In this document: in pieces, positions 44,629 through 55,931 of the stretch | Layout: each line of letters opens with the position of its first letter | Position numbering within the stretch: the stretch's first letter is position 1 | DNA from: Hemerocallis citrina | Lineage: Eukaryota > Streptophyta > Magnoliopsida > Asparagales > Asphodelaceae | Reading direction: 5' to 3' | DNA: 64,000 bases | Assembly: GCA_017893485.1 (NCBI GenBank) | Contig: CM030360.1 | Coordinates: 7,930,870 to 7,994,869 of the forward strand | Position numbers and translations under genes: made by a program | The notes under the pieces: model-generated | Seen by the model: the letters and a program-made list of their open reading frames with translations, nothing else | The model's database searches: none | What the model was told of the DNA's origin: nothing

Positions 44629-46443
44629 ATGGGTGAAATTTTTTTTAACCGAGCACCAATGCAAGACAAATTCATTCCTAAGAATATTGAGAATCCTTCT
44701 TGCATAGCTTTTCAACCCAAAGTCATAGGGAATATGCATCTATCACCTCAATTACTCAGCATGGTGCCCCACTTCTTTGGTAGAACAGACGAAGATCCGC
44801 ATCTACATTTACAAGACTTATTTGATCTTTGCAGGACACAAAACATCCAAGGGCTTACCTCTGAACAAATCAGGTTAATCTTGTTTCCTTTTTCTCTAAA
44901 ACTTAATGCTAAGTTATGGTATAATTCTTTGGAACCAGGATCAATTAATTCATGGGAGCAATTGGCGACAAAGTTCTTGAAAGAGTTCTTTCTAGCCCAG
45001 AAAACCAGACAACTAAAAAGGGAGATTCTACTTTTCCAACAAAAAGATGGCGATTTGTTTTTCGAGGCGTGGAAGGACTTCAAAAACAAGCTTTTCAAGT
45101 GTCCTTTGCACAACATACCTAAGGACGACCAGGTACAATCATTTTATGAGGGTTTAAATTACACTAACAAAGCAATTGTTGATTCAGCATGCAATGGAAT
45201 GTTGATGAGGAAGAGTGCTGAGGAGGCCTTAGAGCTATTTGAAGAACTCAGTGAGAACTCACAACAATTCTCAACAAGGAGGAGCATCTCAAGAAAACAG
45301 GGAGTATTCGAAATTTCTCATAATAATAACATGCAATTCGAAATGGAAACCATGAACAAAAAGATTGATATGCTTGGGAATTCAACGATGGGTGGTGTAA
45401 AAAACCAACCAAAAGAAATTTGTGCAATTTGTTTTCAATCTAACCATACAACTAATTCATGTCCCATGTTTTCTTTCACAGATCAGGAGCACACAAACTA
45501 TGTAGAACAGGGAATGTACCCACACCAGAACAATTTTTTTTCAAACACGTATAACCCAGGGTGGCAAAACCATCAAGACAATCAATTTGCACCAGGGCAT
45601 ACGCAGCAATTCCAAGGCGGGAATGGGTATGATGAGCCAGCACAAGAACAGGAGAAGTTAAATTTTGAATCCACCATTCTTCAACTACTCCAACAGCAAC
45701 AACAAACCAGTGATCAACAAAGACAGGCCATTCAAAAATTAGAATTTCAAATTGGCCAAATTGCTACGGAGTTAAGTGAAAGAAAGGCAGGAGAATTCCC
45801 ATCACAAACCATACCTAACCCTAGAGGACAAGAACAGCTCCAATCAAGGACAACACTAGAAGAAGAGACTGAGTTTACAATGTTTGATGCACCACAATTT
45901 CCACACGATGATCATGAATGTTATAAAGTTGACGTGGTTCCGGAAATTTGCGACCAAACATTTCAAGAAAATAGCGTTGATCCATTACAAGCAACAATTG
46001 CGCACCCTCCACCACTATCTCAAGTTGAAATGGAATATGACGACTGGAAGATTGCAGAGACAGTACTTCACCATGGAACTCCAGAGTCCTATCCAGGTAA
46101 GCTTGCATCTGTATTTGAAGAGTTGGTATCTGATAACACTTGTGTTCTACAGGTTAAGTCGACTTATGAAGAGGACAAGTCGACTGATGAAACATACAAG
46201 TCGACTGAAGATCATGACAAGTCGACTGCTCCTAGGACACCTGATGAGGAGCTAAAGCCACTACATGAACACCTGAGGCCACTACTTGATTATTTGGGGA
46301 ACAACCAGACAGTACCTGTGACAGTTGCTGCAAAATTCAGGATGAACAAAGAAGCAAGGCTGCAGGGAGTCTTGCAAAATCACAATGGTGCTTTAAGATG
46401 GACCATTGCTGATAAACTAATGTCAAGATGGTACGGTCCATAA
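44629..46443 (+). CDS. Athila-like Gag fused to remnants of pol
   Basis: The frame is intact, 604 residues. Residues about 50-220 form the retrotransposon gag domain (FSLKLNAKLWYNSLEPGS, SWEQLATKFLKEFF). A compact Cys/His motif (CAICFQSNHTTNSC) lies near 264-277. A Gln-rich coiled region follows (KLEFQIGQIATEL), typical of Athila Gag. The C-terminus carries four heptads starting KST, then a pol-linker remnant (LDYLGNN, RWTIADK) joined in frame to LMSRWYGP, which resembles the integrase tail (SRWxGP). The protease-to-integrase core was therefore deleted with the frame kept open. Gag packages the RNA into virus-like particles. The start follows a leader with four AGTCGACTG motifs. Confidence 0.9.
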   Translation: MGEIFFNRAPMQDKFIPKNIENPSCIAFQPKVIGNMHLSPQLLSMVPHFFGRTDEDPHLHLQDLFDLCRTQNIQGLTSEQIRLILFPFSLKLNAKLWYNSLEPGSINSWEQLATKFLKEFFLAQKTRQLKREILLFQQKDGDLFFEAWKDFKNKLFKCPLHNIPKDDQVQSFYEGLNYTNKAIVDSACNGMLMRKSAEEALELFEELSENSQQFSTRRSISRKQGVFEISHNNNMQFEMETMNKKIDMLGNSTMGGVKNQPKEICAICFQSNHTTNSCPMFSFTDQEHTNYVEQGMYPHQNNFFSNTYNPGWQNHQDNQFAPGHTQQFQGGNGYDEPAQEQEKLNFESTILQLLQQQQQTSDQQRQAIQKLEFQIGQIATELSERKAGEFPSQTIPNPRGQEQLQSRTTLEEETEFTMFDAPQFPHDDHECYKVDVVPEICDQTFQENSVDPLQATIAHPPPLSQVEMEYDDWKIAETVLHHGTPESYPGKLASVFEELVSDNTCVLQVKSTYEEDKSTDETYKSTEDHDKSTAPRTPDEELKPLHEHLRPLLDYLGNNQTVPVTVAAKFRMNKEARLQGVLQNHNGALRWTIADKLMSRWYGP

Positions 46444-46757
46444 AATGTTGCACAGGTTTCCCCCACATGGAGCATTGACGACAAATCAAACGTTCTAGGT
46501 TAATGGGCAGAGGGGGGAAACCTTATGATAAGATGAGTTGTGAGCCGCAAGCCATTCCATACATTGCACAACTCATCAAGTCTAGCTGAAGACAAGAAAC
46601 ACAGCGCTTATTGGGAGGCAACCCAATTTTTCAGGGGAGTATTTACACTTTCCTTTATTTCCTTTCAGTTATTCATTTTTATTTTTGTTTTAGTTATTTT
46701 TATTTCTAGTCTCTCCTTACTAGATGGTAACACATGCCTATATCTTATGTTTTGTGC

Positions 46758-46797
46758 GAACATTGAGGACAATGTTCCATCTAAGTGTGGGGGTATT
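46758..46797 (+). other. GAGGAC-loop hairpin plus extra polypurine-like tract
   Basis: GAACATT-GAGGAC-AATGTTC forms a perfect 7-bp stem with a 6-base loop, followed by TAAGTGTGGGGGTATT (46782-46797). The latter is identical to the real polypurine tract at 47599 but is not followed by an LTR. Confidence 0.85.
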
Positions 46798-47273
46798 AGT
46801 TAGTTATATTTGGAATCTTTTGAATTTTTTTTTTTAGTATTTGGAATCTTTTGAATTTTTTTTAGGATAAACAATTTCTTATAAAGTAAGAGTAAGGATA
46901 CTTATTTACTTTAGGATTGTTGAGTTTCATAATTCCCTACAAAATTGTGCGAGTCATGCGATTATACATAATAAACAAATGTGATGCTTTTTCTGATAAT
47001 TATTCCTTTCAGATCTAGTCCTAAATCGAGTTTAAGTAAATAGAGTGATACAATATATATATATATTTGAATAAAGTCAGTCTACTCCAATATTTTGAGC
47101 GCTTAGTAACTAGGGGTATTCATCACCAATGTTTACCTTTACGTCAAACGGCAACTTGAAATATGAGTATGCAAAGCACTTTAATGTTTGTGACTTGTTG
47201 AGTAACCGGGTGGATACATCACAAATGTTTCGCATTCGCGTCAAAAGACAAGTGACAACTTTAAAGAAGAGAC

Positions 47274-47311
<38 letters not shown>

Positions 47312-47572
47312 AGTTTGCTACTGGATTTGTAGTAGAGAAAAGGGATAATCACAGACTGAGTAGATGCATACTATAACTACATTAATCGCATGACAAATAT
47401 GATTAAGTTTGGGATTTATGAATAGACAATTGCACTGGAGAAAGTGGGTATGTTTAACTTTACTTTATCTGAAATTGTTGGTAGTTTTATATGTTTCATT
47501 TTGATGTCCACATAATAAGAAATCATGATGGTTGAGTTTATTCTGATTATTACTCCCTTGTTCATAAATTCA

Positions 47573-47614
47573 CTTTTTGCTTGAGGACAAGCAAAAGCTA
47601 AGTGTGGGGGTATT
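47573..47614 (+). other. GAGGAC-loop hairpin and polypurine tract
   Basis: TTTTGCTT-GAGGAC-AAGCAAAA forms an 8-bp stem with the same loop, followed by TAAGTGTGGGGGTATT ending directly at the 3' LTR. The purine run primes plus-strand DNA synthesis in LTR retroelements. Confidence 0.88.
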
Positions 47615-49290
47615 TGATGAACACATTATTATTCACTTTTTAGAGCAATAATCTTAACATAATTAGACATTTAAAAGCTCTATATATGGTATTTAACTCT
47701 TATTTTCTCTTTTCCATAGGAAACAGCTTATAACAGCAAAACGAAGCAGATTCAAGACGTCAAGGATAATACACAGCAAACTGCAGAGGATCAGTCGACT
47801 GATGACCCAACACAGGCGACTGGACAGGAGAAGCTGAAATTCCACAACTCTCGTCACAGTCGACTTACTCTCAAAACCAGTCGACTGGTATGATCATATA
47901 GGAAATCTTCAGAAGTCTCGACTCAGTCGACTGGCCCGAAGATAAGTCGACTGGTCTGCGGCGGAGTAAACAGATAAGATATTCGAAGATACACCTGAAT
48001 CTGATTTCAAATCTATTTGAATCAAGATTTTATGCAGCGAATCAAATCTAAAGACAGGGTATTTTCCAAGTGGACGTGGTAAACAAATAAGGAAGGAAAG
48101 GAGAAAAGAGAAAGATATAAATCATCAAATCAAATAAAGAAGGTTTTTGCTAAAAGAGGGGAAACCCTAATTCTCAGCCGTATTCTATAAATATCAGAGA
48201 AGGGCTGCACTCCACGACTCCCTCGGGGAGACGATCATATATCTCTAGAAGGCGACTCAATCACCAAGTTCCTGAACAAGCATCGAGAACATCACTCCAT
48301 CAACATCGAAGAAGGAGAGAGAAGATCCAGCAAACAGAAGGCAGTCGACTGTGTGACAGACAGTCGACCATATTGCCGGAATCCATTAGTTTATTTCTTC
48401 TTCTCTCTTTATTCTTTTATGTTGATCATGTATTCAAACTTGTTAAGCAATAAAAGTATTATTATGTGGAACTAATTTCATAGTTGGGTAGATCGAAACT
48501 GTAGTTATGTAGTGCTATGTTCTTCTGAGATCTTCTAATTACTTATTGATTGAATCTGGTTGAATTGACATAGATTAATGATCATCAAACTTGGATCTTG
48601 AAGTCTGAGAGCAGTCGACTGAGGTGAGAGCCAGTCGACTGACATACAGCACGTGAGAATATCAAGTTTATGTTATCATTTATCTAAATCTGTTATATGA
48701 AGCATATTGAGACGACCGAATCTCGTGCCCATAATTTGTAACAAAGGAATCTTTAGGGGTTCTTGGTTCAATCAACTTAGAGGATCTAGATCTGATACCA
48801 ATTTCTAGAACTTTAAGTGTTTGTTCGTTTCCACTGATCTTATGTTTTCTTTAAGAACAACTTAGTAAATACTAGGCTGACTACTTGATGAAAGAAACGA
48901 ATTAGAGTAGATACCATGCCTAATTCTTGGCTTAGGGAAACAATACTTTAAGGAGTAGATACCATGCCCTTGAAGTGAACAACATGAGTAATTGGAAGTA
49001 AATTCAGAAGGTGACTTAGCATTACTAACTATTGGTGGAGATCAACAACCCAACTATTCAAGAGATATTGTGATTCAAACTCATCTTTCTTAGTTTAATC
49101 TTTTTAATTCTTTTAGATTTCTACAACAACCCTTCATCATTTTTTCTTAGTTTTATTGATTAGTAAGTTAAAGTCTACAATCTCTGTGGGATCGACCCTT
49201 GCTATTACTACGATTCGATTCGTGCACTTGCGAGGTTTTATAATTTGTGTCTAGTCAGTCTATTATTTAGATAGCTAGATTTGCACAACA
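47615..49290 (+). repeat. 3' LTR of the Athila-like element
   Basis: 1676 bp, nearly identical to 42687-44361, ending TTGCACAACA before the TCCTC target duplication. Confidence 0.95.
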
Positions 49291-50284
49291 TCCTCCGCGA
49301 GGTGCCAGCAAACATCCGGAAATAGAGTATGAACCCCAGGACTCCGAAAGAATGGCCATCCTCCGCTCCATACATGGGGGCCGATAGGGAGCGACTCCAA
49401 CTCTTCTCACGAGGGAAATAAATTTAGTTCACAACTTCCCTCCTCCCCGTGGCTACGAGTTGGCAGTCTCGTTCTCAGAAGAGGACCTTGAGGGCATCCA
49501 GATGCCTTACTACAATGCCTTGGTCATTAACCTCGGCCTAACCAACCATGAGGTCCGATGCATCCTCGTGGATAATGGAAGCTCGGTCAACATAAAGTTC
49601 TTCGCTGCCTTCGAGGGACTGAAATTCTCCTAAGAAAGGCTGAAGCCCATAGGCTATACCCTTCACGGCTTCTCGGGCGCCCCAGTTCATATTGAAAGGA
49701 TTATTACTCTGGACGTTACCGTAGGAAAATCCCGACCTACCGAACCGAGCCTATGGATTTCATGGTGGTCAACATCAAAGCAGCGTATAACGCCATTCTC
49801 GGGTGCCCTGACCTCGCTGCTCTTCAAGCAGTATCCTCGACATAGCACATGAGGATGAAGTTCCCAACCAAGGCTGGGGTCGGGGTCGTCAAAGATAATC
49901 AAAAGGCTGCTCGGGCCCGCTATACAACCACGGTGGGGGGTTCGGTCCTCCCTCTCGACATAGTCGAACTCCCTTGCAATCGGAGCTCAATTGGCTCCGA
50001 GCCAGCTGACTAGTTAGAGGAGGTCCCCATCTCTGAAGTAGACGGGACCAAATGGTTCAAAGTGAGCAAGGCCCTTCCCGCGGACCTAAAGAAAGATGTC
50101 ATCAGCTGCGTCCACGAAACCGAGATTTATTCACCTAGACCCCCTCAGATATGTCGGGCATCTCGAAGGACATGATCATGCATAAGCTAAGGGTCAATCC
50201 GGACTCTAAGTCGGTGCAGCAGAGGCTAAAATTGCCCCTGAGAGGCAGCATGCAGTGAAAGAAGAAGTCGAGAAGCTCCTATCA
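49291..50284 (+). pseudogene. Tat-type gypsy 1 protease region
   Basis: This continues the frame broken at 42686. FSEEDLEGIQMPYYNALV and VRCILVDNGSSVNI show the aspartic protease region; Asn replaces Gly after the catalytic Asp (DNG where DTG or DGG is usual). GYTLHGFSG follows. Stops are frequent after 49630. Near 50260 AVKEEVEKLL, the start of the reverse-transcriptase domain, is cut by solo LTR B. Confidence 0.8.
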
Positions 50285-50989
50285 TGTAGCGCCCCGAATT
50301 TTCAAAAAATAAAATTAGAAATACGTGGCACAAATTCCAGAATCAACTTCAATGTAATCATAAATACAGTATCAAATACAGGTTAAAATTAAAACTTTTT
50401 ATTACAAGTGTCCTTTCTTACATTTACACAGCGAAAAATTTAATACATTTATTACAACACAACCCAACACTTAAACTTTAATTATCTTAAATCCAAGATT
50501 CTAATTTACTTGGGCAACTCACTTGTAAGTCCTGCGAAACAAACTGAAGAGTGAGCACGTCAGCGGAAGGCAACTGACGTCAACTATAAAAATAGTGATA
50601 CTTCTAGATCTCACAACCGCAAACTTGATGCATATTAATATAACAGTAGTAAATGATGCATAAATAATAATAAATAGGACAACAAGTGAAACATATTAAC
50701 ACAACAATAACAGATGAAACATGAAACAATGATGAATCAAGCGTAAAACAACAAGTGTAGCTAGGCTAAGTCTCAAGTGTATGAAATGAAAACAGAAAAC
50801 AAGCATGCATAAGACGAGTCAAGAAACACAAATGCATATGATGATTTCTAATGCATACTTGCCGGATTCTATGTATCACATACTACATAGGTCCAGTGCA
50901 AGCCCTTACTGTTCTCCACTTTATTGGGTTAAATCCCACGTTATGCAAATAACCTACTATAGTGATTACATTAAGATTTAGATTATTCT

Positions 50990-51250
50990 GTGAGTATCTA
51001 GCCCATGCCCCGATAATTCTGATGATCATTCTCTATCCACAGATAATTTCGGAGACTATTTCACTCAATCCTGGGAATCTTCGAGAATACCCCACACCGC
51101 AAGCCATGGTGCCTCATCCCACGAATATCCCATGTGCGTCGCCTCGATCCCGATAATTTCAGAGATTAATCCCACACCACAAGTAATTCTCGGAGACTAT
51201 TTCACTCACACCTCGATAATTCCGGTGACTATCTCACACCGTAAATCATC
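50990..51250. repeat. Irregular tandem repeats in solo LTR B
   Basis: Units share (C)GATAATT..CGGAGACTAT..CAC and ..CACACCGCAAG. At least five degenerate copies occur, about 40-60 bp apart. Confidence 0.6.
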
Positions 51251-52730
51251 CTGATCCTCATACTCACGTTTGCTCCCATTTGATCAAAACTCCAGTTAGT
51301 GCATTTTCTTATGTTTATTATGTTCATTTAGAATCATAGTCTCCCTAGAGTTGGTGTACCCTGTCGGAATTAACTTTACTGAATCAAAACAAACACCCCA
51401 CTGGCCAAATTCTCACAAAATCTCACTTGTCGACATGCTAGGGTCCCACCAAACCTCTAGAGTCACATAACTCAAATATCATCTCAAATATTTCTTTATG
51501 TCACATGAATCCCAAGTCATCTAGCTCACAACGAGGATTCCCCTCAATTCCAATAATCAATACCAAGTACCTCCATGTACAACTATATCCACATAATTTG
51601 TCAAAATAGAAACTAAGATTAAAAAAAAAGATATTTTATATCCTCAAACAGTAGAAAAATCTGAAATGTAATATTCTTGAATTTCGAGAACATTTACTTT
51701 CTAAAACCCCGAAAAAGCTGAGTTAAATTTCATTAAAATTTGAAAATACACTCTCTGAAAGTAGTAAGATATGAATCCAATTACTTTGTAAAAACTGAGA
51801 ATCATCATTTACAAATTCGAAGAAATAATCATCCAAAGAAACGAAATACTACAGCAAAACAGAGTGTGAAAACCAAGTCATGACAGTCGACCGACATTTG
51901 CGGTTGACCGACAGCATTCGAAAAGAACTCAAAATCATGGCAGTCGACTGGCAGGCACAGTACAAAGCTACAGTCGACCACTAGTAGAAATGGTAGCAAA
52001 AGCCTAGCCATGACAGTCGACTGCCTAACAAGTTCAAAAGAATTGCAGTCGACTGGTAGGCAATCTGCAGTCGACAGCATGATCGACTGACATGCAGTTT
52101 GCATCAGTCATTTAAATCTCAGAGATCTCTCAAACTGATATATATTTATATTGATTTCATATGATAAAAATCTATAACTAAAATAAGTGCATCTTGGCCA
52201 AACCATCTTAGTACATACATCAACCAAATCCTTTCATAAACTCCATAAAAATCATAATTTCCAAAGTCTTTTTTCTTAGTATTTAGATTTTTATATTCAA
52301 AAAAGCGACTTCCTTTTCTTTTCATTTTTTACGATATGTGAACCATATAGCCAAGAGCAACCATGAACTAGAATAGAAGAGCTTGCCCCACCCATAAGTA
52401 AATATTTGACTTTCTCATGAAAAGCGTGTACTCGTCAAAGAATCTCGCTTTCTAGCAGTAGCAACTATTTTTTAAAAGAAGGAACCCAGCTTGATTTATT
52501 CTCATAGGTCATGATTTGACCCTAAGAATAATGCAGGAAAGAGTCAATATTCGCCGACGAACCATTCATTTAATATTTCCATTTAATTTTTAATTTATTT
52601 ACCGGTATTGGATTACTAATATTGTCTTGATTTGAGAGATGTACGGTCTAATAAGGCTACTACAAAATATTTACTCATGGGTGGGGCAATCTCTTCCCTG
52701 TGACTAATAGCTTTAAACCCGATCTGGACA

Positions 52731-52781
52731 CCTACGACCAATCAGTTAACAGCCGACCGCTCTACCACTGTGCTACTGAGA
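52731..52781 (-). pseudogene. trnN-GUU: tRNA-Asn(GUU) pseudogene, plastid-type
   Basis: The minus strand reads CTCAGTAGCACAGTGGTAG, AGCGGTCGGCTGTTAACTG and GGTCGTAGGT, matching plastid trnN including the GTT anticodon. One base in the D-arm differs, and the match stops in the T-arm, where GTCCAGATCGGG replaces the expected 3' end. It is truncated and not functional. Confidence 0.8.
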
Positions 52782-53583
52782 AACAACGGGAGATTTAAAG
52801 ACGAATCAGTGCTTTCTCTGAATCGTAGTGAAGATTCCTTTTGGTTTAGTGATTTTCATCGCCTGTGCTCTTTGCCACGGTTGGAGCTTCTTAGTCCATT
52901 GTCGTGACAATACTGAGCCAAGGTAGTATTTGCAGTGAATCCCCAGCTAAGTAGACTTCCTGTCTTTGGGACAAATTGAATATTTCTCATGAAATATCGA
53001 TTGCTTGTTGAACCCTGTGAATCACGTGAAAGTAGGATACTCCAAATTCGGGGGTACAGGAAAGCGATACAGGTCAGTAGTGGGCCAAAGCGGTGGGGAT
53101 TAGCAGATTAGCCCAACAAATAGTCTTTGTACCCCATATGCCCTGTTTCAGAGAGAAAGACAGGCTTGGTATTTGTACACTTCCTCTTAAGGGAGTTGGG
53201 AATCATTCAAGCTCTGGCAGAAAGGACACGCCCAAAGCACCAAGACAGCTTATTCCGGTAAAGAGACAAGACCTGGACAGTAAAGTGACAAGGCCTCTTC
53301 TTATGCCGTAAAAGTCAGAAAGTAAAGTGCTAACATGCAGCTCCCTTCCTCCACCAAGAGAAAGAGAAGACCATGCTACCAGTCGAAAACATTGTTAAAA
53401 TACTCCTAAGAGAGGGTTCCTTTCAGCACTCATTCTTGCTCTTTCCTGAAGATCTTTGAATGATATTTTCTTTCTATAATATATAAGTAAGAACAGAAAA
53501 TGACTCAAATCATAGTCTAATTTATGATTTTATTTATGGGTTTATTTGCCGTTATATACAGAAAGGTTAGAATCATTTTTCTC

Positions 53584-53617
53584 GAGCCATATGAGGAGAA
53601 AACCTCTTATACGTTTC
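53584..53617 (+). ncRNA. Group II intron domain V remnant
   Basis: GAGCCATATGAGG-AGAAAA-CCTC...ACGTTTC fits the 34-base domain V hairpin of organelle group II introns (GAGCCGTATGAGG...TACGGTTC), with changes at the lower stem. It is a fragment; no splicing is expected in the nucleus. Confidence 0.6.
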
Positions 53618-55147
53618 TCAAAAATTTTGTTTTTGGTCGAAATAAAAACTCAGAATTGTATTGTGCTTTTTTCTTCTTCTATTTTTTTAACCAATCGAGG
53701 GTTGATTCGGAGGTAGGGGTCAATACAACATTGAATAAAAAGATTTTAAAGAAAATTTTTCATATGAACAATGCAAATACTATAATACAGTCAAGATTCT
53801 TTCACATACAGAGATATGAGTACATATATACGTGTCAATACTGAAATCTAGCCACTTTGGAAAACTGATAACCATTGTTTGCAAATTTAGAGAAATATTC
53901 ATTCAATAAAATGACACAGTAACATAGAGAGTTGCAAAATCCAGTTTCGGCAGTCGAACGACTGCAGCAACACATGAAATTGTGGTAGACCGACTGCAGT
54001 CGACCGTAGGGTCGATCGACATGCGGTCTGTGACAATCAGATCACTAAATCAAAATCCCTTCAAACTGATATATAAACATACATGATGAAATCTATAATA
54101 TAGCATGCGCATCTTATCCAATCTACCTCAGTTCATTAATCAAACCCATCCTCAAGAATAAACTAAACATGATCATCACATATAAAAATTTGATTTCTAT
54201 CTCATGGAATCAATTAACTCTATCACAACAATCAATTCATGGTTGAATCATTAATATATGCTTTAAAAAAATTATAGATCTACATAGAAATTTCTTGCAT
54301 GACATCTACTCAATCATGATCCAAGAATATATCAAGGGAGTCAAAGAATCATTCACTAACTAGGGTTTTTATTCATAAAGATGTTATTTGACTACTATTC
54401 ATAGAAATTTATCCTCTAATAAATTTACCTCAAATTTTATAATCATGCAAGATATATCATATTTGATCAATCATCATTATATTATACAAGCATAAAACAA
54501 TTCAAGAGATGAGAAGTACCACCCACCTCAAAGAAGATCAACTTGAAGAATAATATTAATAATAAAGAAAAGCCTCTTCCTTCTCCTTGCAAAAATCCAA
54601 GATCCAAGCCTCCACTCCAAGAAAAATAATAAAGAAAATATGGTTTATGTTCACAAGAGGGTTAACGGTTGCTGCTACTATACCAGGATTTGATTTCTTT
54701 CAGGGTTTCTACAATATTTTTCACAAAATATTCCTTAAGATAATATCTTTACATATATAGATCTTTCAAAAATTAATTAGTTAAACCAAAAATATCTTTT
54801 CTCCCTATCTCCCCAATCTGGTCGGCTCTGTGTGCAGCCCCAAAAATTCGAATTTTGAAATTTTACCCCAAGAGGCACTTTTATACAAAAGTCCTTCATT
54901 TTAAAATATTTGCAAACATATCATAATTTGTTCATAAAAATCCAAAAAATTTAGAATTATTATCTACTAATAAATATTAGACTTTCCAAGCAAATTTTCT
55001 AACCTTATATTTCCCAAGAAAAATATTTGCACGTGTTTTGCACGTGCAAAAAGATAAATTTCAGAAAAATATTTATTAAATCACAAAAAATCATTTAAAA
55101 TTATTTATTAATTCTAAAAACATATTAAAAATTTCTAGGATGTTACA

Positions 55148-55931
55148 TATCGGCCCACTTCATTCATGAGGTCAACTTCCTAGAGTGGTTGGCCAATGTC
55201 GTGATGGTGAAAAAAGCCAGCGGAAAGTGGAGGATATGCATTTACTTCATGAACCTCAACAGGGCTAGTCCGAAAGATCCCTTCCCCCTTCCGACAATTG
55301 ACACCTTGATCGATGAAATGTCCGGCCACGAGCTCTTAAGCTTCATGAATACCTTATCAGGATACAATCAGATTCAGATGTTCCCTTCCAATATTCTGAA
55401 GATGACCTTCGTAACAAATCAGGCTCTACTGCTGTCGGGTAATGCCCTTCGGCTTGAAGAATGCGGGAGCCACGTATCAAAGGCTATTTAACCAGGTCTT
55501 CAAGGAGAAAATAGGTCGAAATATGGAAGTCTATGTTGACAACATGCTTGTCAAAAGTCTCAGAGGATGAGATCATGTGAAGGACCTAGAGGAGGCCTTC
55601 AGATTTTTAAGGAAACATGACATGAGGATTAACCCATCCAAATGCACCTTCAGCGTGACTTCGGGAAAGCTCCTCGGCTTCATGGTTAGCCAACGAGGAA
55701 TAGAGATGAATCCTGGATATGCCCCCCCTCCATCCACCCACCCATTGAATGTCAAGGAGGTTCAGAGGCTGACAAGTTGACTTGCAGCGTTTAGGCATTT
55801 TCTCTCGAAGTTGAGGGTTGAAGGAGAAATTCCTCCCATTCTTCAAGGCCCTCCGAGGGCAAATAATTTTGAGTGGGGAGATCCCCATCAATAAACTTTC
55901 GACCAATTGAAGCTGTATCTCGCCAACCTGC
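55148..55931 (+). pseudogene. Tat-type gypsy 1 reverse transcriptase
   Basis: The frame resumes with HFIHEV, EWLANVVMVKKASGKWRICI, SPKDPFPLPTIDTLID and GHELLSFMN, then, shifted near 55435, MPFGLKNAGATYQRL-like sequence and VYVDNMLVKS (the catalytic YVDD region has Asn for the last Asp, YVDN) and later SKCTFSVTSGKLLGFMVS with RGIEMNP. Stops and two or more frameshifts are present. It stops at 55931, where solo LTR C entered. Confidence 0.85.

Larger units (their letters stand above)
46444..47614 (+). other. 3' non-coding region of the Athila-like element
   Basis: It begins with decayed integrase-tail sequence (GTTTCCCCCACATGGAGC, GTTAATGGGCAGAGG) and the Athila-type trailer CTTATTGGGAGGCAACCC. 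It holds two hairpin-plus-purine modules (46758-46797 and 47573-47614) and an A run of about 30 bases (47277-47306). Apart from these I see no gene. Confidence 0.75.
42687..49290 (+). mobile_element. Athila-like gag-only retrotransposon (TR-GAG type)
   Basis: Two nearly identical LTRs (42687-44361, 47615-49290) flank an interior with primer-binding site, one intact gag frame and polypurine tract. A perfect 5-bp target duplication, TCCTC, lies at 42682-42686 and 49291-49295. By eye the LTRs differ by one substitution (near 43319) and one base insertion (near 48310), so the insertion is very recent. Reverse transcriptase, RNase H and most of integrase are absent; the element must borrow them. 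Such elements are known as TR-GAG or large gag-bearing derivatives. It splits the gag-pol of gypsy element 1. Confidence 0.93.
52280..53850. other. Organelle-like DNA insertion
   Basis: Two organelle signatures lie here: the 5' two-thirds of a plastid-type tRNA-Asn gene (minus strand, about 52731-52781) and a group II intron domain V (53584-53617, plus strand). The surrounding sequence differs from the flanking LTR, whose similar segments lie on both sides (51780-52270, 53860-54170). Plant mitochondria also carry plastid-derived trnN, so either organelle could be the donor. Boundaries are approximate, and the middle part is not identified. Confidence 0.5.
50285..55147 (-). mobile_element. Solo LTR B (4863 bp)
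   Basis: It starts TGTAGCGCCCCG and ends GGATGTTACA. The flanks TATCA (50280-50284) and TATCG (55148-55152) are a 5-bp duplication with one CpG-type change. Removing the element and one flank copy restores the reading frame LLSAHFIHE of the gypsy reverse transcriptase, which confirms both boundaries. Read on the minus strand it has a leader-like region (54700-54500) with a possible splice donor. It contains CAGTCGACTG-type motifs, irregular repeats around GATAATTYCGGAGACTAT (50990-51240), and organelle-like DNA (about 52280-53850). Confidence 0.82.

Noticed and set aside
47277..47306. A30 tract as a retroposon poly(A) tail
   Set aside because: It lies inside the 3' non-coding region of the Athila-like element with no retroposon body or duplication around it.
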